Translations under genes and position numbers: made by a program
Assembly (NCBI GenBank): GCA_947626265.1
Contig: CANQRM010000002.1
Coordinates: 62,001 to 126,000 of the forward strand
Direction of reading: 5' to 3'
DNA length: 64,000 bases
Source: an uncultured Oscillospiraceae bacterium
Lineage (GTDB): Bacteria; Bacillota; Clostridia; Oscillospirales; Oscillospiraceae
Notes under the pieces: model-generated
Databases searched by the model: none
Told to the model about the DNA's origin: nothing
Seen by the model: only the letters and a program-made list of their open reading frames with translations
Shown here: in pieces, positions 27,771 to 36,309 of the stretch
Layout of the letters: each line of letters starts with the position of its first letter
Numbering within the stretch: the first letter of the stretch is position 1

Positions 27771-27833
27771 TTAGCACTCATGTCCTATGAGTGCTAACAC
27801 CGTAATAATACCCTATCTATATGTTTTCTTCAA
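27771..27833 (-). promoter_or_regulatory. CIRCE operator and promoter of groES-groEL
   Basis: TTAGCACTC-N9-GAGTGCTAA is a perfect CIRCE element (27771-27797), the HrcA repressor site. The promoter TTGAAG-N17-TATTAT lies directly upstream (27805-27833). Heat-shock control by HrcA is therefore expected; hrcA itself is outside the window. Confidence 0.95.
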
Positions 27834-27868
27834 CTGGTAATCTGCACAAATTTGGAATATGTTTTTTG

Positions 27869-28975
27869 TCAGTCATACCGATACAGATTGCACTGTATCA
27901 TGCCGTTGTAGAGCTTGCGGCGCTTGGCGGCAGAGGCGCCGTAGAGCCGCTCGAAGTCCGGCTCCGAGGTGATGACGAACTTCTGCCAGCCGTCCATATC
28001 CCGCCAGGCTCTGCCCATGGCCTTATATAGCGCCTGGGCCTCGGTCTTCTCCAGCATCCGCTCCCCGTAGGGCGGGTTGCAGACGAGCACGCCCTTCTCC
28101 CATGGCGCGGGGGCGGTGAGGGCGTCGGCCACAGAGAATGCGATGTCCCCCTCCACCCCGGCCCGGCGGGCGTTCTCCCGGGCCAGGGCCACCGCCTTGG
28201 GGTCGATGTCCGAGGCAAAGATGTGGTAATCCCCGTGGTATTCCAGGCTCCGGGCCTCCTCCGCCGCTGCCCGCCACACCCGGGCGGGCACGTTGGGCCA
28301 GTCCCGGGCGGCGAATGTACGGTCCAGGCCAGGGGCCCGGTTTCGGGCCATGAGGGCCGCCTCGATGGGGATGGTGCCGCTGCCGCAGAAGGGGTCCCAG
28401 AATGCGTCCCGGCCCCGGTAGCGGGCAAAGCCCACCAGCGCCGCCGCCAGCGTCTCCCGCAGGGGCGCCGCCACATGGCCGGGCCGATAGCCCCGCTTGA
28501 AGAGGGGCGCACCGGTGGTGTCCAAAAATATCTCCGCGAAGTCCTTCACGATGGAAAACTGTATCTGATAAAGGGCCCCGGTCTCCGGCAGCCACTGCAC
28601 GCCGTACGCCGCCCCCAGGGCCTCCGCCGCGGCCTTTTTGATGATCCTCTGGCAGTCGGGCACGGAGTGAAGCGCGGAGTTCAGGCAATAGCCCTTTACG
28701 GGGAACTGCCCATCTTTGGGGATGAGCCGGGACAGGGGCAGGGCCTTCACGCCCTCAAAGAGGGCGTCGAAGGTAGGGGCCTCAAAGCCCCCCAGCCGCA
28801 GCAGCACCCGCTCGCCGGTGCGCAGGCGGATATTGGCCCGGGCGCAGTCCGCCGCGTCCCCGGAAAAGCGGACGTGGCCGTTCTCCGCCCGGACGTCATG
28901 GACGCCCATGCGCCGCAGCTCGTCGGCGCACGGCCCCTCCAGCCCGAACAGACACGGCACCAGAAATTCAGACAT
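27869..28975 (-). CDS. THUMP-domain 23S rRNA methyltransferase (RlmL/YpsC-like)
   Basis: A 368-residue SAM-dependent RNA methyltransferase. An N-terminal ferredoxin-like/THUMP part (about 1-155) precedes a Rossmann domain with DPFCGSGT at 194-201 as SAM site. ASDIDPKAV follows, and the N-methylation motif NPPY is at 300-303. The family modifies guanine N2 of 23S rRNA (position 2445 in E. coli). The length matches the single-domain Firmicutes form, which lacks the RlmK half. The start uses GGAGAG. A repeat pair lies immediately upstream. Confidence 0.9.
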   Translation of the reverse strand: MSEFLVPCLFGLEGPCADELRRMGVHDVRAENGHVRFSGDAADCARANIRLRTGERVLLRLGGFEAPTFDALFEGVKALPLSRLIPKDGQFPVKGYCLNSALHSVPDCQRIIKKAAAEALGAAYGVQWLPETGALYQIQFSIVKDFAEIFLDTTGAPLFKRGYRPGHVAAPLRETLAAALVGFARYRGRDAFWDPFCGSGTIPIEAALMARNRAPGLDRTFAARDWPNVPARVWRAAAEEARSLEYHGDYHIFASDIDPKAVALARENARRAGVEGDIAFSVADALTAPAPWEKGVLVCNPPYGERMLEKTEAQALYKAMGRAWRDMDGWQKFVITSEPDFERLYGASAAKRRKLYNGMIQCNLYRYD

Positions 28976-28995
28976 AGAATTAATCTCTCCTTACT

Positions 28996-29104
28996 GGCCC
29001 CCTTGTGCAAAGGGGGCTGGCAGCGCGACGCGCTGACTGAGGGATTGTTTTACAACCCCTCCGAGCCGCCTTACGGCGGCCCACCTCCCCTTGCACAGGG
29101 GAGG
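28996..29104 (-). repeat. Family B palindromic repeat, copy 1
   Basis: About 110 bp with a hairpin at each end (CCTCCCC/GGGGAGG at one side, GCCCCC/GGGGGC at the other, both around TGTGCAA or TTGCACA). An inner core contains GGGGTTGT and CAATCCCTCAGTCA on the minus strand. The second copy is at 61 kb in opposite orientation. It looks like a MITE-like element without coding capacity. Confidence 0.75.
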
Positions 29105-29120
29105 CTTTTGCCCACCCGAC

Positions 29121-29206
29121 GGGCGGCGAGAACCGGCAGTGCCCCGCACGCGCTCGGTGAGCGAAGCGAACTTTAGCGGGAGGGGCCCTGCCGGGCGAGG
29201 CCGCCC
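29121..29206 (+). repeat. Family A structured repeat, copy 1
   Basis: An 86-bp element bounded by GGGCGGC/GCCGCCC. It has an inner stem CCGGCAG/CTGCCGG extended by GCCCC/GGGGC and a conserved apical segment ending GCGAACTTTAGC. It lies 14 bases past the yhaN-like stop and directly abuts the family B copy. Confidence 0.8.
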
Positions 29207-29220
29207 TGGTGCAGTCTTGG

Positions 29221-31176
29221 TCACACCGCCTGGACCGTCACGGCCGGGTCGTTTGCGAAATATGCCCGCTCCCGGTCGTGGCAGGTGAACAGCAATACCT
29301 GCCGGCTCCCGGCCAGCTCCTTCAGCATATCCAGGGCCTTCTCCATCCGCCCCTGGTCGAAGGCGGCCAGGGCGTCGTCCAGTATGATGGGGCAGGCCTG
29401 CTCCTCCGGCAATACCAGCTCGCACACCGCGAGGCGCAGCGCCAGATACAGCTGGTCCCTCGCCCCCTGGGACAGGTAGTCCGCCTCCCGGCCTACCGCG
29501 TCCCCGGCCCGCCGGGCCTTGGCGGACAGGTCCCGGGCCAGGGTGATCTCGTCGTAGCGGCCGCCTGTGAGAGCGGCGAATATCCCGGCGGCCTTCTCCG
29601 CCACCATGGGGGTGAACTTCTCCCGGAGGGCGCCGTCGGCCCCCTCCATGGCCTCAACGGCCATCTGCAGGGCCCGCTCCTGCATGAGCAGCGCCTGCCG
29701 CCGGTCCTGGCCCTTGTCCCGCTCCGAGCGCAGGGCCATGGGGTCCCCCATGGCACGGACCCGACCCTCGGCCATGGCCCGCCGCTCCTTGAGGGCGTCC
29801 ATATCCCGCTGGCCCTGGGCCACCGCCCGGGAGGCCCGGGCCGCCTCGCTGTCGCCGTGTTCAAAGTCCAGGCCGTTCAGCACCGGCTCCTCGGCGGCCT
29901 TCCGCCGGGCCTGAGCCCGCTCCAGTGCGGCCTCTGCCCTGTTCCGCTCCCGGGCCGCATCCCGGGCGTCGGCCCACAGATCCTCATAGTCCTCCAGCCG
30001 CGCCCGGACGTCCTCCGGCGATGCCACGTTATAGCTATCCAGTATATGCCGCGCCGCGGCGTCCAGCGCCTGCCGCCGGTCCCGGATGCGCCGCCGCCAG
30101 AGCCATGCCCCCACAGCCGCCACCAGGAACACCACCCCGCCGGCGATGGGGGCGATGGGATAGTAGGGCAGAAACGCCGTCGCCGCCCACAATATCCCGG
30201 CGATGATCACGGGGATGATAGGGGCCCATTTGCCGGGCAGACTTTGGGCCTGCCGACCCAAACCCTCCAGCCGGTCCATATCCGCCCCGGCCTGTTCTGC
30301 CGCCTCGCCGGGCTCCAGCCCGGCGAAGGGGGTGTCGTCCAGCGCCCGCTGGGCTGTCTCCGCCCGGCGGGACGTCTCGTTCAGGTCCGCTTCCCGGGCC
30401 TGCACCGCCTCCCGGGCGGCGGCCAGCTCCGCCAGAGCCCTCTTTCGGGCCTCAGCCCGGGCCTGCTCCATGCGGCGGACAAGGTCCTCCTGGCGCGTCT
30501 CGGTCATCCCCAGTTCTTCTTCCAGCCGGCCCACCTCGGCGGCGGCCCTATCCATCTCACTGAGCTCCCCGTCCAGCCGGGCAAGCTCCCCCTCCAGCTC
30601 GGGGATGGCCCCCCGGCGGCCGGAACGGCGCCGCCGCAGCCAGATGCGCAGGCGCTTATCGGTCTCGGTGAAGGACTGTTCCTCGTCCCCGGCGGAGACA
30701 ATGGCGGCGAAGCGCTTTTCCAGCTCCGGGTCGTTGGTCAGGCCCAGGCCCATCTGGTGGATGAAGGCGCTGCGCTCGAACACCTCCCGGGGCGCGCCGG
30801 TGAGGGCCTGTCCCGCCCCGTCGGCGGTGAGGTCCGCGGGCAGGTCTGTACCCGTCACCGTGGCGGAAAAGGCCTGCATGGGCTGGTTTGCCCGCTCCGT
30901 CCACCGCCGCAGGGTCACGGGACCGCCGGCAGTCTCTATATCCATGCTGCCGGACATGGGCGACCCGCTCCAGGGCAGGTATTTCACCTTGTCCGGCTGC
31001 TGGCCCTGGCGTGCCCGCTGGCCGGTGTCCACGCCGTAGAGCATGGCCCGCAGGAAGGCGCACCAGGTGGATTTGCCGCTCTCGTTGGGGGCAAAGAGGA
31101 TATTGAGCCCCGGTCCCAGCTCCAGGGACCGGCCCTCCAGCGTCCCGAACCAAGCGGTCATTTTCTTGATGATCAT
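29221..31176 (-). CDS. SMC-like AAA ATPase, YhaN type
   Basis: A 651-residue SbcC/RecF-like ATPase. Walker A is at 29-37 (APNESGKST). Long coiled-coil arms (about 195-290 and 385-480) flank a hydrophobic hairpin with two membrane-like helices (about 300-345). The C-terminus has the ABC signature LSQGARDQLYLALRLA and Walker B CPIILDDALAAFD. The central membrane hairpin distinguishes YhaN-type proteins from SbcC. It follows the YhaO-type nuclease gene by 16 bases, so the two form an SbcCD-like complex, probably membrane-linked and involved in DNA-end processing. Confidence 0.87.
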   Translation of the reverse strand: MIIKKMTAWFGTLEGRSLELGPGLNILFAPNESGKSTWCAFLRAMLYGVDTGQRARQGQQPDKVKYLPWSGSPMSGSMDIETAGGPVTLRRWTERANQPMQAFSATVTGTDLPADLTADGAGQALTGAPREVFERSAFIHQMGLGLTNDPELEKRFAAIVSAGDEEQSFTETDKRLRIWLRRRRSGRRGAIPELEGELARLDGELSEMDRAAAEVGRLEEELGMTETRQEDLVRRMEQARAEARKRALAELAAAREAVQAREADLNETSRRAETAQRALDDTPFAGLEPGEAAEQAGADMDRLEGLGRQAQSLPGKWAPIIPVIIAGILWAATAFLPYYPIAPIAGGVVFLVAAVGAWLWRRRIRDRRQALDAAARHILDSYNVASPEDVRARLEDYEDLWADARDAARERNRAEAALERAQARRKAAEEPVLNGLDFEHGDSEAARASRAVAQGQRDMDALKERRAMAEGRVRAMGDPMALRSERDKGQDRRQALLMQERALQMAVEAMEGADGALREKFTPMVAEKAAGIFAALTGGRYDEITLARDLSAKARRAGDAVGREADYLSQGARDQLYLALRLAVCELVLPEEQACPIILDDALAAFDQGRMEKALDMLKELAGSRQVLLFTCHDRERAYFANDPAVTVQAV

Positions 31177-31192
31177 TCGATCTCCTTTATCT

Positions 31193-32296
31193 CTATGCTA
31201 ACGGGGGCTCTTCCCCATTCTCTAATGCGGTTAAACCGTACCGCGCAGCCAACTCAATATCCGCTCTCTCTTCGTCCGTCTCCGCCGCCTCATAGCGCTG
31301 CCAGAGGCCGTCCAGGAACAGGCCCTTGAGGCTCAGCACCTCCCGGCCCTCCCACACGTCACGTCGCAGGACCGTCCCGTCCCGCAGCTCCAGGGCGAAG
31401 AACCGCCCCTCCAAGGCGCTCTGCAGGGCGGGGATATCCGGGGCCGCCTCCGGCGCGCCGGTGAGGATGACCCGGTATATGTCCCGGGACGTGTCCCGCC
31501 CCAGGGCATCCAGCACGGTCTTCTCATGGTCCACGCTGTCGGTGACGTCCACCGCCAGCACCTCATACCGCCGGCCTCCCAGGTCCAGGAGTTTCGCCTC
31601 GCACCCCTCCGGGCCGATCTCCGTCAGGAGCACGCCCTTCTCCCCGGTCTCGTCAAAGCCCCGTCCCTCGGGGCAGCCGGGCCAGGCATACCATGTCTCC
31701 CCCGCCCGGCGCAGGCCGCTGCAGGCGTGGCTGTGGCCCAGGGCCACATAGTCCATGCCGCTGCGGGCGATGTCCTGCTCCGCGATGGCCCCGTAGGGAG
31801 AGCCGGGCACACCCACCTCCCCGTGCAGGACCATGATATCAATAGTATCCCCCGCCTTCTCCGCCTCGAAACCCGCCAGAGGCGGCCTGCGGTACTTGCC
31901 CGTGAAGGCCGCGCCCCACACCCGGGCGTTCAGGGCGGGGACATCGACGCACGCTATCTCCTCGCCCGTGAACACGTGCACGTCCTCCCCCAGGTCCAGC
32001 CGGGCCCAGGGAGAGCGGGGGCCGTACCAGTCGTGGTTGCCCGGGGCGATGAACACGGGCACGCCCCATTGGGGCAGGGTCTGCTCCAGCAGCCGCACCG
32101 TCTCGGGATAGGGGGCATCCGCGTCAAAGAGGTCCCCCGCCAGCAGGGCCATGTCGACCCCCTCCGACTTTATGAGCTCCCCCATCCGGGAGAGCAGGCT
32201 TCTCTGTTCGCTCCGGCGCAGGGCGGCCTTCTCCCGGCCCAAGGCCTGGAAGGGCGAGTCCAGGTGCAGGTCCGCGGCGTGCAATACTCTTATCAT
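31193..32296 (-). CDS. SbcD/Mre11-like phosphoesterase, YhaO type
   Basis: A 367-residue calcineurin-like nuclease. The five metal motifs are present: LHAADLHLDSPF, GDLFDAD, PGNHDWYG, MVLHGEVG and LGHSHA. The C-terminal cap (about 270-367) carries DTSRDIYRVILTG. The start ATG overlaps the ymdB stop (ATGA). With the downstream YhaN-like ATPase it forms the expected nuclease-ATPase pair. Confidence 0.9.
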   Translation of the reverse strand: MIRVLHAADLHLDSPFQALGREKAALRRSEQRSLLSRMGELIKSEGVDMALLAGDLFDADAPYPETVRLLEQTLPQWGVPVFIAPGNHDWYGPRSPWARLDLGEDVHVFTGEEIACVDVPALNARVWGAAFTGKYRRPPLAGFEAEKAGDTIDIMVLHGEVGVPGSPYGAIAEQDIARSGMDYVALGHSHACSGLRRAGETWYAWPGCPEGRGFDETGEKGVLLTEIGPEGCEAKLLDLGGRRYEVLAVDVTDSVDHEKTVLDALGRDTSRDIYRVILTGAPEAAPDIPALQSALEGRFFALELRDGTVLRRDVWEGREVLSLKGLFLDGLWQRYEAAETDEERADIELAARYGLTALENGEEPPLA

Positions 32297-33072
32297 AGGA
32301 TGCGAAGGGCCTCCGCCCCCACGCACAGGCCGGTGTCCGTGTCGATGTCGAACACGCAGCACTCCATCTTCCCGTCCCCGTCCCCGGGCTTATAGCGCAT
32401 GGGCGGGTCGCCCAGAAAGCGGTTGATGGACTGGTCCACGTCGATGCCCAGCACGCTGTGGCTGGCGCCGGTCATGCCCAGGTCGCTGATGAACCCCGTG
32501 CCGCCGGGCAGCACCCCCGCGTCCGAGGTCTGCACATGGGTGTGGGTGCCCCACACGGCGCTGACCCGCCCGTCCAGGAAATAGCCCATGGCCAGGCGCT
32601 CGCTGGTGCCCTCGGCGTGCATGTCCACCAAAATGATCTTCGGCTTCGGGTCCAGTTCCTTCAACAGCACGTCCACCTCCACGAAGGGGTTGTCCGTGTT
32701 GGGGTCCAGGGTAAACCGGCCCATGAGGTTGATGACGCATATCTCCCCGAAGGGGGTGCGGTAGACGCCGTAGCCCCGGCCGGGGCACTGGGGCGCGAAG
32801 TTCAAAGGCCGCAGCACATGCACGTTGTCGGCAAGATACGGCTTCAGCTCCCAGCGCACCCAAGTGTGGTTTCCAAGGGTCACCACGTCCGCCCCGGCGT
32901 TCAGGATGCGGTCGCACTGCTCCGGCGTCACGCCCACCACGTTGGCGTTCTCCCCGTTCACCACCACGAAGGATATGCCCCGCTGGCGGCGGAGAGCTTT
33001 CAGATTCTTCTCAAGAAAGGCAAGGCCCGGCGCGCCGCACACGTCGCCCACGGCCAATATACTGATGATCAT
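32293..33072 (-). CDS. ymdB: YmdB-family metallophosphoesterase
   Basis: A 259-residue phosphodiesterase (TIGR00282 type) with VGDVCGAPG, NGENAN, LGNHTW, DMHAEGTSE and GTHTHVQT metal and substrate motifs. In Bacillus, YmdB hydrolyses 2',3'-cyclic nucleotides and affects biofilm and sporulation choices. It is often next to rny; here rny is 11 kb away and ymdB leads an operon with the YhaO/YhaN-like genes. RBS GGAGCG precedes the start. Confidence 0.93.
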   Translation of the reverse strand: MIISILAVGDVCGAPGLAFLEKNLKALRRQRGISFVVVNGENANVVGVTPEQCDRILNAGADVVTLGNHTWVRWELKPYLADNVHVLRPLNFAPQCPGRGYGVYRTPFGEICVINLMGRFTLDPNTDNPFVEVDVLLKELDPKPKIILVDMHAEGTSERLAMGYFLDGRVSAVWGTHTHVQTSDAGVLPGGTGFISDLGMTGASHSVLGIDVDQSINRFLGDPPMRYKPGDGDGKMECCVFDIDTDTGLCVGAEALRIL

Positions 33073-33155
33073 AAGACGCTCCTCAAAATTTTTACAGTTA
33101 CATTAAATATATCATGTTTCCGCGGGAAATACTAGCGGAGAAAGAGGGGTAAAGC

Positions 33156-33317
33156 ATGAATAATATGTCGTTTATCAAGGGCATGGGCGTAGGCCTGGCC
33201 GTGGGCTCCATGGTGGGCATGATCGCCATGCCGAAGAAGAAAAAGATCAACGTGGGCAAGGCCCTCAAATCCATGGGCGACGTGATGGACAACGTGGCCG
33301 GCGCCCTCGGTCTCTGA
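33156..33317 (+). CDS. 53-residue small membrane-associated protein
   Basis: A short gene with a GAGGGG site six bases before ATG. A glycine-rich hydrophobic stretch (about 8-25: GMGVGLAVGSMVGMIAM) is followed by PKKKK and an amphipathic helix ending NVAGALGL. The layout, one glycine-zipper-like membrane segment with a basic cytoplasmic part, recalls YtxH-like small proteins. It lies divergent from ymdB and upstream of tRNA-Arg. Function unknown. Confidence 0.7.
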   Translation: MNNMSFIKGMGVGLAVGSMVGMIAMPKKKKINVGKALKSMGDVMDNVAGALGL

Positions 33318-33336
33318 GGTTTTTCCAATTACCCCC

Positions 33337-33365
33337 TTGCATTCTGTCCGGGCTTATGCTATTAT
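33337..33365 (+). promoter_or_regulatory. tRNA-Arg promoter
   Basis: TTGCAT-N17-TATTAT, with the -10 ending 12 bases before the tRNA 5' end. Confidence 0.75.
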
Positions 33366-33377
33366 ACTTTGGCGCGA

Positions 33378-33454
33378 GCGGCATTAGCTCAGCTGGATAG
33401 AGCGTCTGGCTACGGACCAGAAGGCCGGGGGTTCGAATCCCTCATGCCGTGCCA
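33378..33454 (+). tRNA. tRNA-Arg (anticodon ACG)
   Basis: A 77-nt cloverleaf with CCA encoded. The acceptor stem is GCGGCAT/ATGCCGT (one G-U at the end), D arm GCTCAGCTGGATAGAGC, anticodon stem TCTGG/CCAGA with loop CTACGGA, and T loop GTTCGAATC. The ACG anticodon would be edited to ICG to read CGU, CGC and CGA. Confidence 0.96.
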
Positions 33455-33457
33455 GGT

Positions 33458-33488
33458 CCCCGGGGACATGTTCCCCGGGGGCTTTTTT
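33458..33488 (+). terminator. Terminator of tRNA-Arg
   Basis: Stem CCCCGGGGA/TCCCCGGGG with a short loop, then GCTTTTTT. Confidence 0.9.
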
Positions 33489-33632
33489 GTCCTGTACATC
33501 CATTTTCTGGCATGATCGGCCATTTTTCGGCAAAAAGGGCTCAAAGAATTCATAGAAAATCGTATAATTCCATGATATAGTGTGATACACATTTAAAATA
33601 GGAAAGATATATTCAGGAAAGGAGCATGGGCT

Positions 33633-34376
33633 ATGGTAGTGGCCATCGTTGACAACGACACAGCGGATGCCGTCCAGCTGGAGCAGATGCTGGCTGGCTA
33701 TGCCATGGCCCGGGACGTGGTCATCCAGACCCGCCTGTTCGCCAGCGGCGAGACCTTTTTGGAGCAGTTCCGGCCCGGCCTTTTCGACATGGTGTTCATG
33801 GACATCTTCATGGACGGCATGACCGGCGCGGAGGCCGCGGCGCTCCTGCGGGCCCGGGACGTGCGGTGCCTGCTCATATTCCTCACCACCAGCCAGGAGC
33901 ATATGCCCGACGCCTTTGCCTGCCACGCCTTTGACTACATACAAAAGCCGGCGGAGGAAGAGCGCATCTTCCGTCTCATGGACGACGCCGTCCGGGCCAT
34001 CCCCGGGGCGGAGCGGTATCTGGAATTCACCAGCAGCCGCCAGACGGCGCGCCTGGCCATGAGCGACATCGCCGCGGCCCAGACCGAGGGCCACTATATC
34101 CGCCTCACCGACCGGGTGGGCCGGACCTTCGTCACCCGCCTCACCTTCTCGGAGCTGTTGGAAAAGCTGGAGGGAGACGGCCGGTTCCTCACCATCAACC
34201 GGGGCGTACTGGTAAACATGGACGAGGTGACGGCCTTCCAGCGCAACAACTGCCTTCTGGCCTGCGGGCTGGCCCTGCCGGTGAAGATCCGCTCCGCCCG
34301 GCAGATCGAGCGGCAGTGGCAGGACTGGTCCTTCCGGCAGATACGCCAGTCCCAGCGGCGGCGGGAAGAAGACTGA
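33633..34376 (+). CDS. LytTR-family response regulator
   Basis: A 247-residue regulator of the AgrA/ComE/VirR type. The receiver has phospho-acceptor Asp57 (MVFMDIFMDGMTG) and the Lys in FDYIQKP. The LytTR DNA-binding domain (about 138-235) has EGHYIRL and the FLTINRGVLVNMDEV core. It forms an operon with the GHKL kinase gene three bases downstream. Such pairs often sense peptides, but no AgrB/AgrD-like gene or GG peptide exporter is adjacent. Confidence 0.92.
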   Translation: MVVAIVDNDTADAVQLEQMLAGYAMARDVVIQTRLFASGETFLEQFRPGLFDMVFMDIFMDGMTGAEAAALLRARDVRCLLIFLTTSQEHMPDAFACHAFDYIQKPAEEERIFRLMDDAVRAIPGAERYLEFTSSRQTARLAMSDIAAAQTEGHYIRLTDRVGRTFVTRLTFSELLEKLEGDGRFLTINRGVLVNMDEVTAFQRNNCLLACGLALPVKIRSARQIERQWQDWSFRQIRQSQRRREED

Positions 34377-34379
34377 GCC

Positions 34380-35708
34380 ATGGGACAGCAGTTCCTGCAG
34401 TACTGTCTGGCGGACCTGGTGCTGCTGCCGGCGGCGGTGCTGGTCTACCTGCCGGTGATGCACCAGTGCGTGCTGCCCCGGCGGCGGCTCATCCCCTACG
34501 TACTGGGGCTGGCGGCGCTGGGCATCCTGGCCATGGCGGCGCTGCAGCTGTCGGACTTAAACGCGGTGACGGGCATGGCCATCATCTCCGTCGCGCTGTT
34601 TTTTGTGTACAAGCGGACGGTGAAGGTGAGCTGGTCCGTGGCGCTGGCCGTGTACACCATGGACGCGGCCATGATGAGCTTTCCCGCCAGCTACACCTAT
34701 TATTTCGACGCCTGGCTCAACCATCAGGCGGGCCCGGTCATGTACTCTCCCCAGGCGCTGCTGTTCCAGCTGGGCATGTCCGCGGTGTTCGTGGCGTGCC
34801 TGTACCCGCTCATAAAGACCGCCTTCACGCCCCTGGTGGACCAGTTCCTGCCCGGGCGGGTGTGGCTGTCCACGGTGCCGGTGTCCGTCATCATGGCCGC
34901 CATCAACCTGCTGTTCAAGCCGGACCACTACGAGGATCTGTTCTCCCGGGGCCTGCTGGTGCTGACGGCGCTGCTGGTATTGTACCTGTTTTTGTGCGTG
35001 TGCTTTCACACCACCGCCGCCGGCGCCCTGGAGCAGTCCCGGGCCCAGGAGCGGCTGCGGTTTCTCCAGATGCAGGAGACCCAGGTGGCCGCCATGGCCC
35101 ACCACATGAAGGAGACGGCCCGCCTGCGCCACGATTTCCGCCACAACCTGCGGGCATTGCAGGCCCTGGCGGACGAGGGGGACCTGGACGCTCTGCGCCA
35201 GCATCTGGACGAGTACGTGGCCCGCTATCCCAAGCAGACCCTGCAGCGCTACTGCAACAACCACACGGTCAACTCCCTGCTCAATTACTACGCCGCCATG
35301 GCCGAAGAGGACCGTGTGCGCATGGACTGGCGCATCGACCTGCCGGCGGACCTGGGCGGGATGGAGATCGACCTGTGCAGCCTTTTGGGCAACCTTCTGG
35401 AAAACGCCCTGACCGGATGCCGCACCGTGGAGGAGGGCCGGTTCATCGCCCTGACCACTACCATCAAAAACGGCGTCAATCTCTACATCATTGCCACCAA
35501 CAGCTTCGACGGCAAGGTCCGCCGGAAGGGCGGAGAATACCTCTCCACCAAGCACCGGACCCGGGGCATGGGCCTGCAGTCCGTGTCCCTCACCGCTGAG
35601 CGGTACGGGGGCGTGGCCCGTTTCCACCACGAGGGCGGCGAGTTCTTCGCCGACGTGATGCTCCGGCTGGATCAAAACCCTCCCACAAATGAAAAGACGG
35701 CGCTTTGA
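34380..35708 (+). CDS. GHKL sensor kinase, AgrC-like
   Basis: A 442-residue membrane kinase with about six N-terminal membrane helices (1-220) and a cytoplasmic linker. The phospho-accepting region is RHDFRHNLRALQALADEGD near 243-262. The GHKL ATPase has the N box LLGNLLENALTGC and the G box TRGMGLQSV. There is no HisKA domain of the usual type, as expected for the HPK10/AgrC class. It partners the LytTR regulator directly upstream. The ligand is unknown. Confidence 0.9.
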   Translation: MGQQFLQYCLADLVLLPAAVLVYLPVMHQCVLPRRRLIPYVLGLAALGILAMAALQLSDLNAVTGMAIISVALFFVYKRTVKVSWSVALAVYTMDAAMMSFPASYTYYFDAWLNHQAGPVMYSPQALLFQLGMSAVFVACLYPLIKTAFTPLVDQFLPGRVWLSTVPVSVIMAAINLLFKPDHYEDLFSRGLLVLTALLVLYLFLCVCFHTTAAGALEQSRAQERLRFLQMQETQVAAMAHHMKETARLRHDFRHNLRALQALADEGDLDALRQHLDEYVARYPKQTLQRYCNNHTVNSLLNYYAAMAEEDRVRMDWRIDLPADLGGMEIDLCSLLGNLLENALTGCRTVEEGRFIALTTTIKNGVNLYIIATNSFDGKVRRKGGEYLSTKHRTRGMGLQSVSLTAERYGGVARFHHEGGEFFADVMLRLDQNPPTNEKTAL

Positions 35709-35726
35709 GCGCCGTCTTTCTTTTTG
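35695..35726. terminator. Bidirectional terminator
   Basis: Stem AGACGGCGCT/AGCGCCGTCT with a TTG loop, TTCTTTTTG on the right and an A-rich left flank. The kinase stop codon lies in its loop. Confidence 0.85.
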
Positions 35727-35737
35727 TGCCTGTTGTA

Positions 35738-36166
35738 TCAGAACACGCCGTAGATGGTCTCGGTGCCGTCGGGCATGCGGACCGTGGACACGGTGAAGCC
35801 GTCGTAGAAAAGCTGTCCGTCCTCCGCGCCCGCGTCGGGGGCGATGCAGCTGGCGGAATACTCGCTCTTGGCAGGCTCGCCAATGGCGGCGTAGAGCTCG
35901 GACACGTCCTTGCCCATGAGGCTGTAGGCGGTCTTGGCGTCCTCGCTGGTCAGGTTGGGGCCCTGGCCGGGCTGGCCAATGGGGGCGGTGTCGTCGTTGG
36001 CGGAGGTGAGGCCGTCGCCGGTCTGTCCCTCGGGAGGGGCGGTGACGGCGGGCAGGTCCGTGGGGGCGGCGGTGGGCTGGGCCTCTTCCTTATTGCCGCC
36101 GCAGCCGGCGCACAGGGCCAGCACCATGGAAAGGGTCAGGATGAGCATTATCGTCTTTTTCATCAT
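35738..36166 (-). CDS. Small secreted lipoprotein
   Basis: A 142-residue protein with a signal peptide and probable lipid-modified Cys22 (LCAGC). The -3 position is Cys rather than the usual Leu. A Thr/Pro/Gly-rich spacer (about 26-75) leads to a small folded part (AYSLMGKDVSELYAAIGEP, then a DGFTVSTVRMPDGTETIYGV strand pair). I do not recognise the family; the fold part recalls short SmpA/BamE-like or PepSY-like modules. The promoter overlaps a perfect palindrome, so expression is probably regulated. Confidence 0.75.
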   Translation of the reverse strand: MMKKTIMLILTLSMVLALCAGCGGNKEEAQPTAAPTDLPAVTAPPEGQTGDGLTSANDDTAPIGQPGQGPNLTSEDAKTAYSLMGKDVSELYAAIGEPAKSEYSASCIAPDAGAEDGQLFYDGFTVSTVRMPDGTETIYGVF

Positions 36167-36212
36167 AAGTATCTCCTTTGATGTCGCGTTTCATTTCCTG
36201 CGAACAGTGGTC

Positions 36213-36241
36213 ATTATACTCGCCTTGACATATTATGTCAA
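36213..36241 (-). promoter_or_regulatory. Consensus promoter with palindromic operator (lipoprotein gene)
   Basis: Perfect TTGACA-N17-TATAAT on the minus strand. The -35 is one arm of the 17-bp palindrome TTGACATATTATGTCAA (36225-36241), a good repressor site. Confidence 0.8.
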
Positions 36242-36260
36242 GCTTCTCCCGCGCCAACAC

Positions 36261-36289
36261 TTGTCCTGTTGCTCATTTCCTGCTATAAT
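36261..36289 (+). promoter_or_regulatory. Promoter of the YfhO-type gene
   Basis: TTGTCC-N17-TATAAT, 20 bases upstream of the start codon and divergent from the lipoprotein promoter. Confidence 0.7.
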
Positions 36290-36309
36290 CCAATAGCGGA
36301 GGGTGAACG

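Noticed and set aside
29121..29206. Coding remnant inside family A (a frame reading SEANFS)
   Set aside because: The frame is short and is explained by the conserved apical DNA; stem changes do not preserve the reading frame's residues.
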